Source: Nansenia antarctica (taxonomy: Eukaryota; Chordata; Actinopteri; Argentiniformes; Microstomatidae). From it: DNA of 64,000 nt. The translations under genes and the position numbers were made by a program. The notes beneath the pieces are model-generated. The model saw nothing but the letters and a program-made list of their open reading frames with translations. It was not told the DNA's origin and searched no databases. The first letter of the stretch is position 1, and each line of letters opens with the position of its first letter. Of this stretch, positions 45,183-55,275 are shown piece after piece. The stretch lies in contig OZ022342.1 of the NCBI GenBank assembly GCA_963989245.1, forward strand, positions 54,310,817 to 54,374,816, in the 5' to 3' direction.

Positions 45183-47915
45183 TTAGGGATGTCCTGAATG
45201 GACCTGAATGCTGGATCGCGGATCGCACCAGAAAGAAAAAGGCTGCGATCTGCGCTCTCGATCTGGTGTGTCACTCACGTGATGACAACAGTAGTAGCCA
45301 GTGGTCACGTGCATGAGAGTTGGCTAGTAGCTACCTGTGTGTGAGTCATGTCAGCAGTGTGGGAATACTTCAGTCTTTGCAAATTAACAGTTTCGAGGGG
45401 TGGCAGCGATGTTAGTCGGTGTAACACCACTAATTTAATTAAACATTAAAAAAACCACCACGTGGAACAGCACCAGGCATACCTGCAAGCGTCTGCTGCA
45501 AAGAAAAAGCCCCTGCAACAGCAGACATTGCTACAATCAATACAGAGGCGAGAGAAACTCCCCCCAGACAGCAAAATTGTGAAAGCGATAACGGAGAAAT
45601 TAGTTCAGTTGATTGTGCTCAACGACCAACCACTTTCGGTGGTAGAGAATTTGGGGTTTCGGAGCTTAATTGAGCACCCCGCGCTATACTTTGCCCAGTC
45701 GCCATCATATAACCGAAAAAGCCATCCCTCAAATGCAGAACGAAGTGTGTGAGTTCCTCGCCAAACTCTTGGAGAATGTCGGCGCTATTAGCTTCACAAC
45801 AGACATCTGGAGCTCAGACGTGTGTCCAATGTCGTTGTTGAGTCTCACAGCACACTGGATAGACTCAGGTTTAATTTTGAAGAAAGCGGTGCTGCATGCC
45901 CGTGAGTTCCGTGGCTCACACACTGGGGATTCCATTAAGGCAGCCATGGAGGAGATGCTGCTCAAATGGAAGATGAACAAAAGCAGTCCATGTAGTTTTA
46001 AGAGACAATGCAAAAAATATGAAGAAGGGCATGGATCAACTTGGAGTGGCGAGTCTGGGATGCTTTGCGCACACTATGCAGCTTATCGTGCATGAGGGAC
46101 TGTTGTGTGTGCGCAGCGTGAGTGATGCACTGGCCAACGGGAGAAAAATGGTAGGCCATTTCAAACACTCGCCCTTGGCATATTCACGGCTGCAGGATAT
46201 GAATGAATGAATGAATGGACTTTATTGTCATTGCTACAGTACAGGTACCAAACAACGAAATTTAGGAGGGGTGGCTCCCCTGGTGTTAGGAAAGGGAAAA
46301 AAAAAATCACAAGAAGGGAAGGAGCTGGTTTACATAAATAAAGGCTATGTACACTATCCACTGTACTATACTGTACAGACAGACGACTAGGGTTGTCATA
46401 TTGCACAATAGTATTATTCCACATTTATTTAAAGTGTCGCAGTTTGCAGTCTTGAAATGTACATGTTTGTGCCTCAGCACTACACCTGATTTTTTTTTTC
46501 AGTCCAGCAGCTGCCATCAATCCGTCCAGACTGTCCAGGGCCCAGAACTTAGGTCTTTGCTGTGTTCAGGGCCTGGACGGCCCTGTGGTAGAAGCTGTTC
46601 TTCAGTCTGTTTGTCCTTGCGGCCAGGGTCCTGAACCGCTTTTTCGAGGGCAGCCTGGTAAAGTGTTCGTACCCAGGGTGGGTCGGGTCCCTGGAGATCT
46701 TGGAGGCCTTCCTGAGACAGCGTGTGTTGTACAGCTCTTCCAGAGAGGGGAGGGGGGCGCCGGTGATCTTCTGTGCTGTTCTCACGACTCTCTGTAGCGC
46801 ATTTCTCTCCGCTGTTGTGCAGCTGGAGAACCAGTTGCAGATGCCGTAGGTGAGGATGCTCTCCACTGCGCCGCGGTAGAAGGTCACCAGTATCTCCTGC
46901 TTGCTGTGTTCCTTCCTGAGGACTCTCAGGGTGTATAGCCGCTGTTGTGCCCTCTTGATGGTGTCTTTTGTGTTGTCCTTCCAGGTCAGGTCATCCCGCA
47001 TGTGCATCCCCAGGAATCGGAGGGTCGAGACTCTCTCCACGCTCTCTCCGTCGATGAGCAGGGGCTGGATCTCAGACTTTTTCCTCCTGAAGTCTACGAT
47101 GGTTTCCTGGGTCTTTGACTTGTTCAGCAGCAGGTTGTTAACCTTGCACAGCTTGCTCAGTTGCTCTACCTCATCCCTGTACGCCGCCTCGTCCCCCCCC
47201 GAGATGCATCCCACCACGGAGGTGTCGTCTGCAAACTTGACGATGGAGTTGCTGGGGTGGACGGGGGTGAAGTCGTAGGTGTAGAGGTTGTAGAGGATGG
47301 GGCTTAGCACGCAGCCCTGGGGGGACCCAGTGCTGAGTCTGAGGGCTGTGGAGGTGTGGGGGCCCACCCGCACCCTCTGGGGGCGGTCGGTCAGGAAGTC
47401 CTTGATCCACGCACATATAGAGTGTGGTAGACCCAGGTCTAGTAGTTTGGTCACTAGCCTGTCTGGAAGGATGGTGTTGAAGGCGGAGTTGAAGTCCACG
47501 AAGAGCAGTCTCGCGTAGCTGTTTCCCCTCTCCAGGTGGGATAGAGTGGCGTGGAGAGTCGTCGCGATGGCGTCCTCTGTGGACCTGTGGGCTCTGTAGG
47601 CGAACTGGTATGGATGCAGGTTGGGCGGGAGGCGTGTGAGTATGTGGGCCCGGACTAGTTTCTCGAAGCACTTCATGATGATTGGTGTGAGTGCCACCGG
47701 GCGGTAGTCGTTTAGGCAGCTCACCGTGCTTTTCTTCGTAGAACTAAATATGTTGCCTAAGCGTCTGCAGCAGGACGTTCAAACTAGGTGGAACAGCACC
47801 TAGAACACACACCACTACATGATTGAAAGCCTCATCGCGCAGAAACAGTCACTCTGCGTATGTGGCTGAACATGACCACTGCCCTCAGCTGCCGACTGTC
47901 TGCATGATCAGCCAT
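45183..47915 (+). mobile_element. hAT (ZBED-type) element, copy B, split by an L2 LINE
   Basis: Starts near TAGGGATGTCC (45183), a hAT-like tip. An N-terminal BED finger begins at ATG 45348 (M-S-A-V-W-E-Y-F, later N-T-T-N-L-I-K-H followed by a stop codon). The frame then runs 45462-45720 and, shifted, 45670-46010 (F-T-T-D-I-W-S-S, L-T-A-H-W-I-D) and 46019-46197 (L-G-C-F-A-H-T-M-Q-L). After the L2 insertion (46201-47737) it resumes with GTAGAACTAAATATG and continues to about 47915 (I-E-S-L-I-A-Q-K; A-E-H-D). The catalytic C-terminal half and right end are not found. Multiple frameshifts: inactive. Confidence 0.85.
46201..47737 (-). mobile_element. L2-like LINE, 5'-truncated, 391-residue open RT frame
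   Basis: Open frame 46549-47724 encodes reverse transcriptase from L-N-D-Y-R-P-V-A-L-T through F-V-D-F-N-S-A-F-N, G-S-P-Q-G-C-V-L-S-P and the catalytic F-A-D-D-T, to a C-terminal L-A-A-R-T-N-R-L-K-N-S-F-Y. The 3' end at left is a (CATT)n tail (46201-46218). The N-terminal endonuclease is missing. It lies inside hAT copy B, replacing CCAA of copy A; no clear target duplication. The uninterrupted RT frame suggests a younger insertion than its host. Confidence 0.93.
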
Positions 47916-48284
47916 CTCCTACCTTCCTCCCAGGTCTCCTTCAACAGTACATCCTCTTGATAATAGCACTTTTGGATTTGGAAAAAAACCATTTTAGCCA
48001 TCAGAGATAGATAGAATAAATACTGAGAGGACATGATGCTCAGGACATATTACTTATTAAATTGGTCTTCATGTAAAACATCAGATTTGGGTTGTAGATT
48101 TATCATGCATCACACGTTTTGTTTTTACAAATTAGTTTTTTGCTTGTTTTTTTGCAAGCTTTATAAATGAGGCCCCTGATGCCCATTAGAATACTCTGAT
48201 ACCCAATTCAGATTTGATCTGAGATTTATATTTACATTTCTGACATTCAGCAGATGCTTTTTTATTTATTTATTATGATCTGTA
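47916..48284. other. Spacer
   Basis: No gene recognised. A short SINE-tail scrap (TTTACATTTCTGACATTCAGC) lies near 48231-48260. Confidence 0.45.
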
Positions 48285-48732
48285 AAGGCAAGGAAGAGCT
48301 GGAGGCCATGCTGGAGTCCAAAGGCGACCAGGTGGACCTGTTCTCCCTCGCCCAGGAGGACGAAAGGTGGCACAGCTCAACAAGGCCCTGCTGGACTTTG
48401 ACTCCCGCGTGGGGCCTGGCAAGCTGCACCCCAAGCACCGGCTCATCCCCGACTGTGGCCGCAGCACCAAGATGCCCATGTATCAGCTGTCACTGACCAT
48501 CAAGATGCCCATGTATCAGCTGTCACTGACCATCAAGATGCCCATGTATCAGCTGTCACTGACCATCAAGATGCCCATGTATCAGCTGTCACTGACCATC
48601 AAGACGCCCGTGGTGTTTGACAAGCTACACTCAGAGGCGTGGAGCATCAGTGCCAAGCTGCACTGGTTCGTCTTTGGGCACGCGTCCCAGGACCCGCGGG
48701 AGAAGTTTGAGATCTACTACAAGCTCTTGCCA
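48285..48732 (+). pseudogene. Fragment of an unidentified conserved gene
   Basis: Reads E-E-L-E-A-M-L-E-S-K-G-D-Q-V-D-L-F, shifts frame near 48366 and continues L-N-K-A-L-L-D-F-D-S-R-V-G, H-R-L-I-P-D-C-G-R-S-T and, after the 33-bp tandem expansion, T-P-V-V-F-D-K-L-H-S-E-A-W and L-H-W-F-V-F-G-H-A-S-Q-D. G/C-ending codons are common, so it looks like a genuine host gene rather than a transposon. I could not name it. Junctions at both ends are abrupt: on the right the sequence changes at about 48732 to the hAT-like gene. The frame change may mark a lost intron. Confidence 0.55.
48469..48600 (+). repeat. 33-bp coding unit in four perfect tandem copies
   Basis: Unit starts AAGATGCCCATGTATCAGCT, at 48469, 48502, 48535 and 48568; it encodes K-M-P-M-Y-Q-L-S-L-T-I. 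The related piece at 41636 has a single unit directly followed by AAGACGCCCGTGG, so the fourfold state is derived. The copies appear identical, so the expansion is recent. Confidence 0.95.
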
Positions 48733-48739
48733 AGCTGCA

Positions 48740-50692
48740 ATCAATGTACACCTTCTCAGAGAGGACGTTTGAGAGCATTCAGTCAAGCCCTTTCTCCATC
48801 AACCTGGATAAGAGCACATCAAGCTCCAATAAGAAGGTGCTGTCAATCCTTGTTGGTTACTTTAATCAGGAGCTGAAGCATGTGGTCGTCGAGCACCTTG
48901 GCTCCATTGAAGTACTAAAGGGCACTGCTGAACATCTGGAAAAAGCCCTAGTGACCAATTCCATTTACTAACATGGTTAGCATGATGATGGACTCCTGCA
49001 ACGTCATGCGAGGGAGTAAGTCCGGGCTGGAGACCAGGATAAGGTCCAAGTACTGTCAGAACCTCCTAGATGTTGATGGAGATTCCTGCCACCACATCCA
49101 CAATGCCGGCAAAATTGGAGATATACAAGATCCACAGTGATATAGTGGAGATATACAAGGACCACAGTGTTGGTGAGCGGGCAAAGGCCAGGATACAATT
49201 TTTCCACCAGGACCCCCCAAAAAATTCTTTAAATTAATCTAATATTGTAAAGTGGGGCCTCAGCCGCCAACAATCTTATGTGATTAATCCTCTTGTATAC
49301 TGTATGTAGCCCAAAATACATATTGTATTTAATCTCTCTCTTCCAGGAATGACGCAAGTTGGGAAGGACAGGAAAGAAAGGGTGTGGAAGAAGCTCTGGT
49401 TTGAGAGTCGCAACACAGACCTCCAGCTGAGCATTTACCTCGGCGTCCTTCCCATCATGAAGGAGTATGTTACGTTGTTCCAGGTGTGTGTTTTCACACT
49501 AATGAATTAGTGAATGATCAATCTCTGATAGATAAACTAAATAGGCCTATCCTTGTATTCTCTCATCAGTTAGATTGTGATATAAACAGACCCTCAACTG
49601 CATGTCTGTGTATGGTAATAGAATTGTTGTAGCATTTTATAATAATGCCATTATTCACAGGGCAGCCAAACCCTTGTCCACAAGCTGCATGACAAGCAGC
49701 TTGAAGTTGTGAAAACCTTCATGGGGTGCTTTATCAAGGCTGAGAATCTGCATACCACCCCAAAGAATATCATGGAGTTGGATTTCAAGGACAAAATGCT
49801 GCCTCTCTGTGAGCTGTATGTCGGACAGGTGGCGGAGAAACTGAAGGCAGGAAATCCACGTAATCAGGTTAGTAAATGTATTAAAAACGGCAAATCAAAC
49901 ATTTATACATTTCTCCAGGTAAAATTATTTAATTGCAATCGTTTTAATGTTTTACAGAGTGTGCTGCAGTTTCTCGAAACAGCGAAGACTGCATACATGA
50001 TGTCGACAGCAGCCTATATGCAGAAAAAGCTGCCACTGGACAGCAGGACCCTGCAGTCACTGTCTGCCTTGGACCCATTGGTGAGGGGACACTCAGAGAC
50101 GGGCATCCTCCTGAAGTGGCTGGCAGGGATGATGAGCCACTTGGTGCCACACCCCAATTTGACGTGCCACTGGAAGTTGTCAAATTCAGCACAAATTCCA
50201 CCCTTCCCCTGTACACTGATGGGGACAACATGGTTAACTGGTGGGCAAATGTCATTGACACTGGAAGGTACCCAGGCCTCAACCATGTGGTTCGAGCAGC
50301 GCTCTCCATTTTCCATGGACCAATGGTGGAGTCATCGTTCAGTGCCATGGGAGATATTATTGACTGCAAAAGCACCAGAATGAGCATGGACACCTTTAGG
50401 GACAACCAATCCAGACAACCAAGTATGCCCTCAGGTCCAGGGGTCAGACAGCAATACAGATGTTCAGGAGAGAGGATGTCAAGTTCTCAAAGGTAGACAA
50501 GGTCCTATGCAGGAACATCCACACTGCAGGCTCAAAAGACAAGGCTCGCAGACAACAGGCCCTGTTGAAGACAAAAGGGAGGCAGGAAGAGTTTGGTTGC
50601 CAGCCAACAACCAGTGCTGCACAAAGCAGGAAGACTGCAGTGGAGGATGACAGGCAAGCCACAGTGAGGCACATGGCTGCTCAAAAAGCCTA
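48740..50692 (+). pseudogene. Multi-exon hAT-transposase-like gene, repeated fish family
   Basis: Segments: 48742-48971 (F-S-I-N-L-D-K-S-T, L-V-G-Y-F-N), 48973-49140 (M-M-D-S-C-N-V-M-R-G), exon 49348-49482 (donor GTGTGT), exon 49661-49868 (TTCACAG acceptor; W-x-K core and E-L-Y-V-G-Q-V-A-E-K-L), and 49958-50692 (G-D-N-M-V-N-W-W-A-N-V-I, then I-F-H-G-P-M-V-E-S-S-F-S-A-M-G-D-I-I-D). The last resembles the hAT dimerisation block S-F-S-A-x-G. Introns are kept. Several frame breaks (for example near 50160 and 50400) and stops indicate decay in this copy. Family placement is by motif only; a domesticated hAT-derived gene family is the alternative. Confidence 0.6.
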
Positions 50693-50878
50693 GCCTTTAT
50701 TTATGTAAACCAGCTCCTTCCCTTCTTGTGTTTTTTTTTTTAAAGTGTTTTTTTAAAGTTTTTTTTTCTTTCCTAACACCAGGGGAGCCACCCCTCCTAA
50801 ATTTCGTTGTTTGGTACCTGTACTGTAGCAATGACAATAAAGACCATTCATTCATTCATTCATTCATTCATTCATTCA
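50693..50878 (+). mobile_element. L2-like LINE 3' tail fragment
   Basis: CCTAACACCAGGGGAGCCAC... to GACAATAAAGACCATTCATT and (CATT)n. The same sequence occurs inverted at 46201-46345, so this is the tail of the same family, without coding. Confidence 0.9.
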
Positions 50879-50959
50879 AAAAGAAAAAAAAGCACTGGAA
50901 GTGCTGGTACAGGCAAAGAAGGCAAAAAAGCACAAGTGATGTGCTTGGTGGGATGGACT

Positions 50960-52166
50960 TCATCAGAATTGGTTTTATTTGTTCAAAAATAAATGTTCAA
51001 AATATATTTACAGAGCATCTTCTCCTCTTTCATTTGGGAGAGTAAGTCACCAAGGATTAGCCAACAAGTTTTACAACTTCCATATAATGATGGTGGTTTA
51101 AACCTACCGAACCTTAACATTTACTTTCTGGCTGCCCAACTTACCCAGATTAGGCAGTGGTTCTCTAGCTCATCTAGCGCATGGTCAAGACTGGAATCTT
51201 ATGACATTCTTCCATATGAACTGAGATACCTGCCTTATATTGGTTTACAACAGGTTAAAAAAATCACAAATAATCCTATTATTATTAACAGTTTACTAAT
51301 ATGGAAGAACTCCCATAAACGTATGGGTCACAAGGAACACCTTTCGCCCTATACTCCTATCTGGAGAAACCCCAATTTTACATCTTGTTTTAATGATGAC
51401 ACCTTCAAGTCTTGGTACGACAAGGGGATAAGGGAAATAACACATCTTTACGACAGTGGTACATTTGTTTCTTTCCTTCAGTTAAAGTCAAAATATAATT
51501 TATCTTCCACACATTTATTTCGATTTTTTCAAATCCGCCATATGATACAGACAACTCAAGGCACTCTTGAAGAACCCAAGCCCTCCAAAATAGAAGGCCT
51601 TATCAATAAGGAGGTTCAAAGTTCTAAATGTATTTCTCAAGTTTATTTATCTCTGCTTGAATGCTTGTCTACAGTACAGATGCTACGAGGTGTAAATGGG
51701 AAAAGGATTTAGACATGGATATAAGTAAAGAGGACTGGTCTTTCTTTTGTCTTAAAGTTCATAAATGTTCTTACAATATGAGGCACAAACTCCTTCTTTT
51801 TAAAATGTTGCATAGAACTTATTATACACCTGCAAAACTTTATAAAAAATGAATAATGAAATGTCCTTTTTGTGCTGGCGCTGCAAAAAACAGAAAGGGG
51901 ACTTTTACCATATGTTTTGGTCATGTAATTTGTTGTTAACATTTTGGAACTTTGTAATTGACACGATAGCATTATGTTTAAATATTCACATTGCAAAATC
52001 ATCTCGCTTGTGTCTTTTAGGCACAATCAATATGGATCCTTGGAATGAATTTCAAAAAATATATATTGATCTTGCTTTGATTGCTGCAAAGAAGTGTATT
52101 GCAATCCATTGGAAATATAAAAATGTTTGAATCTTTGGAAAAAAAAAGAAAAGAAAAAAAAAGAAG
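50960..52166 (+). mobile_element. Tx1/L1-like LINE ORF2 C-terminal fragment with A-rich end
   Basis: Frame 50993-51712 with F-I-W-E-S-K-S-P-R-I, G-G-L-N-L-P-N-L-N and F-R-F-F-Q-I-R-H-M, then frameshifted continuation 51661-52130 with C-W-R-C-K-K-Q-K-G-D-F-Y-H-M-F-W-S-C and final H-W-K-Y-K. It ends in an A-rich tail (52138-52165) that touches HLTF coding sequence directly. Confidence 0.85.
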
Positions 52167-52526
52167 AGGCGGCCCCAGGTCATCCAGGAGTTCCAGAGCC
52201 CCGCTCCTGACGGCCCCACGATCATGCTGCTGTCACTCAAAGCTGGCGGGGTGGGACTCAACCTGACAGCCGCCTCCCGTGTTTTCCTCATGGATCCAGC
52301 GTGGAACCCTGCAGCAGAGGACCAGTGTGTGGATCGCTGTCACCGCCTGGGCCAGAAGACAGACGTCTTCATCACCAAGTTCATCGTGAAGGACTCTGTG
52401 GAGGAGAACATGGTGAAGATTCAGAGGCAGAAGCAGGATCTGGTGGACAAGGCTTTCGGCTCCAAGAACCCCACCGACAAGAAGGCGTCACGCATTAATG
52501 AAATAAAAGCCCTCATGGAGCTGTAG
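52167..52526 (+). pseudogene. hltf: HLTF C-terminal end
   Basis: HLTF is a SWI/SNF-family DNA translocase and RING E3 ligase of replication-fork repair. This segment holds its final 119 codons: motif V region M-L-L-S-L-K-A-G-G-V-G-L-N-L, F-L-M-D-P-A-W-N-P-A-A-E-D-Q, motif VI D-R-C-H-R-L-G-Q-K, and the tail K-A-S-R-I-N-E-I-K-A-L-M-E-L followed by TAG. No stop or frameshift. Everything upstream (HIRAN, RING, helicase motifs I-IV) is missing; a LINE A-rich tract lies in its place. AATAAA at 52750-52755 could be its polyadenylation signal. The intron state of the true fish gene here would separate retrocopy from genomic duplicate. Confidence 0.85.
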
Positions 52527-52768
52527 ACGTCCCTACGTATGGGAAATTCCCATTTTGAAGTTTAGTTTTGATACTGTTTGTTGTGGAATGTTCTCTCAGC
52601 ACATATGTCCATCGATACATTCCCACTCACCACACTGCCCTTGGTTAACAAGTCTCATGATACATTTAAATTTTTGGGCATTTAACAGATGCCTTTATCC
52701 AAAGCGACTTTTCTTTTTTGGGATTGATGTGTGGTTTCATGTATGTGGGAATAAATGTTTTAAGTGAC
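52527..52768 (+). other. HLTF 3' UTR-like flank
   Basis: No coding. Contains a SINE-tail scrap (GCATTTAACAGATGCCTTTA and TCCAAAGCGACTT) and AATAAA at 52750. Confidence 0.5.
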
Positions 52769-52769
52769 A

Positions 52770-53531
52770 AACCCAAAAAACAAAAACAAAAACAAACAAA
52801 ATATATTTACAAAATAATAAAACAAAAATAAAATACACTAATTCTAATAGATGCGTTTTCATTATTGTTACCGCTGCTTCATAGGTCTGAATAACACAGA
52901 CAGGCTTTATATGTGTCCCTTGAACAGAGCTTGTATAGAACAATTATAGTATGCATCATAGGAAGGTGCCTGGGCGCCGCGCAATGATAATTTCCGTCGT
53001 TTTCAGTGAAAATAATTTTGTCACCTTTTTGGGCCCCCTGCATTCCCAAAAAATGTGATAGAAATGAGCCATTGAATTGTTGCACTCTCTCCAGCAATTC
53101 CCAGTTCCCGGTGTACCATTCTGTAAGTATTTTCTTCTTGGGGTAATAAAAAACCTAATAATGTTCTTCCATGAAAATTCTCTCCATTGTCCAGAGCTAG
53201 AGGTGGTGGATTGTATTTTACATATGTTCAACCATTCTTCCTCAGTTAGGACTATGTTTGCTTCCTTCTCCCACTTATCCCTAACATATAAGGTGGAGTG
53301 ATTCTTGGTGGACTGTATACTCTTCTGTATAATTCTTGACACCAGTTTCTTGTGGGTGTTGCCCTTATACGCATCAATAAAAATGTTGACGAGACTCATT
53401 TCAGAAACCTCATTATTCTTTATATTCTTATAGAAGTAGTAATGCCTCAGTTGTAAATACCTGTAGAAATCTTGTTTCTCTAGGTTGTGATTATCAATAA
53501 GATATTGAAAGGCCTGTATTGGATGAAATTA
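52770..53531 (-). mobile_element. L1/Tx1-like LINE ORF2 remnant
   Basis: Frame 52956-53399 has W-E-K-E-A-N-I-V-L-T-E-E-E-W, W-R-E-F-S-W-K-N-I-I-R-F-F and N-S-M-A-H-F-Y-H-I-F-W-E-C, the C-terminal region of an L1-type ORF2. Coding traces continue to about 53530 with stops. Different subfamily from 39977-41328. Confidence 0.8.
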
Positions 53532-53532
53532 G

Positions 53533-53727
53533 GTAGGGATGTCCCGATCCCATTTTTTCACTACCGATACCTGGGCTTCAGGTATCTGCGATACCGATAT
53601 CAATCCGATATTTGTATTTATTGTTTTACTCCTGAATAATAACCAATACTTCCCCAGTATAGTCCACAACATTTGGCTATTAAAGACTGCCAGCCTTTAT
53701 TCAAGCAACAAAAACAGTACTCACTGT
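53533..53727 (+). mobile_element. hAT left-end fragment
   Basis: TAGGGATGTCCCGATCCC followed by GATACC/CCGATA repeats, the start of a hAT-family element of the same general type as 12862-14102. Truncated at about 53727, where a non-LTR tail begins. Confidence 0.65.
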
Positions 53728-53732
53728 TTTTT

Positions 53733-54060
53733 TTTGATTGATTGAAAACTTTATTAGAAGATTTGCAGAAGTAGGTACATGAAAGTACATATTACATACA
53801 AGGTCAACTAACAGGATAAAAACCCAAGAAAGCCACTGGCTTATTTCAATTGGGGTCCTTGATTCTCAATTCATCGTTACATGTAAGACAGACAAAAAAA
53901 ACAAGTACTATCTACAAGATAATACAGACAAATAACTAGTACTATCTACAAGATAAACATACATCCATCATGGGAAGAACAATACAACAAAACATTTGGT
54001 ATGTACAGCGGGTAGGACAGGTGGGGACATACACCACAGGTGGGGGCGGGGGACAACTAC
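53733..54060 (-). mobile_element. Non-LTR retrotransposon 3' end, (ATTG)n-tail family, copy 1
   Basis: GATTGATTGAAAACTTTATT, GCAGAAGTAGGTACATGAAA, then CACAGGTGGGGGCGGGGGAC. The same sequence occurs at 58573 and 63828 in this orientation. The plus-strand relative at 57275-58103 has coding sequence followed by the reverse complement of this 3' region. Confidence 0.85.
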
Positions 54061-54129
54061 CGACTACTCAGTGACCAACCTGTTTCAAGTTAAAACAATT
54101 TAAACAGCAGCATTCAGCATTGTAGAAAA

Positions 54130-54407
54130 AAATGAGTTACTGTCTGATATCTAGTTGTAGTGCCTTCAGTTCTCTCATAGTATTCGTTTGGTATCTCACT
54201 TATGGGAACGCCCCCTGCGTGACCTCATCAGAAACTGAATTACACTGCGCCAGCCCATTGGCTGGCCAAGGCGACGCTTGTGTCACGAGGGACGGGACCC
54301 TCCGCATATATAACCCGTACACACGGCACCTTTTCTCTCTTCTCACTGGAGCTGACAACAACTGTGCGGGTGGCTAGAGCTAAACAGTCAACAGATACGA
54401 GCGACCA
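54130..54407 (+). other. Promoter-like segment, origin unknown
   Basis: GGCCAATGGGCTGGCG-like CCAAT-type palindrome (CCCATTGGCTGGCC at 54252), then TATATAA at 54306-54312 and an initiator-like CTCACT some 30 bp later. It looks like an RNA polymerase II promoter, perhaps a retroelement LTR. No terminal structures were confirmed. Confidence 0.3.
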
Positions 54408-54423
54408 CAACACACGCACACGC

Positions 54424-54487
<64 letters not shown>
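54408..54487. repeat. (CA)n microsatellite
   Basis: About 35 CA units with a few CG interruptions at the start. Confidence 0.95.
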
Positions 54488-54489
<2 letters not shown>

Positions 54490-54566
54490 TATGGAAAGTT
54501 TGAGCGGCAGTGACGGCCGCGCGCTGCACTTAGTATTTATTCTTGATTATTTTGAACGTCTCGCTC

Positions 54567-54717
54567 AGCCCGTCTGTGACGGTGCAGTGTGTGTGTGTTA
54601 GCCCGTCTGTGACGGTGCAGTGTGTGTGTGTTAGCCCGTCAGTGACGGTGCAGTGTGTGTGTTAGCCCGTCAGTGACGGTGCAGTGTGTGTGTGTTAGCC
54701 CGTCAGTGACGGTGCTG
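54567..54717. repeat. Minisatellite, ~33-bp unit, five copies
   Basis: Unit GCCCGTCTGTGACGGTGCAG plus a variable (TG)n-TTA part; later copies have GTCAGTGAC. Length differences lie in the TG part. Confidence 0.93.
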
Positions 54718-54784
54718 AGCCATGCTGTACGTTAACAAACACGTTTGTACAGCTGTTCCTTTGTGTCGACCTCCCTCTGTGCCT

Positions 54785-55275
54785 AGAGACTCTTACACTA
54801 ACGTTACCACCAGGTGCTAGTTAGCTATGGTAGCTAACGTTACCACCAGGTGCTAGCCAGCTACGGTAGCTAACGTTACCACCAGGTGCTAGCTAGCTAC
54901 GGTAGCTAACGTTACCACCAGGTGCTAGCTAACTAAGGTAGCTAATGTTACCACCAGGTGCTAGCCAGCTACGGTAGCTAATGTTACCACCAGGTGCTAG
55001 CTAGCTACGGTAGCTAATGTTACCACCAGGTGCTAGCTAGCTACGGTAGCTAACGTTACCACCAGGTGCTAGCTAGCTAAGGTAGCTAATGTTACCACCA
55101 GGTGCTAGCTAGCTAACGTTACCACCAGGTGCTAGCTAGCTAAGGTAGCTAACGTTACCACCAGGTGCTAGCTAACTAAGGTAGCTAACGTTACCACCAG
55201 GTGCTAGCTAACTAAGGTAGCTAACGTTACCACCAGGTGCTAGCTAGCTACGGTAGCTAACGTTACCACCAGGTG
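54785..55275. repeat. Minisatellite, ~36-bp TAGCTAACGTTACCACCAGG unit, about 14 copies
   Basis: Unit TAGCTAACGTTACCACCAGG followed by TGCTAGCTAGCTACGG, with AAGG/ACGG and AACG/AATG variants and one short copy near 55106-55130. The array resumes at 57241-57270 after a LINE, so it was split by insertion. Confidence 0.95.

Noticed and set aside
54567..55275. CRISPR-like regular repeats
   Set aside because: No unique spacers: the whole unit repeats, and the genome is vertebrate. It is a minisatellite.
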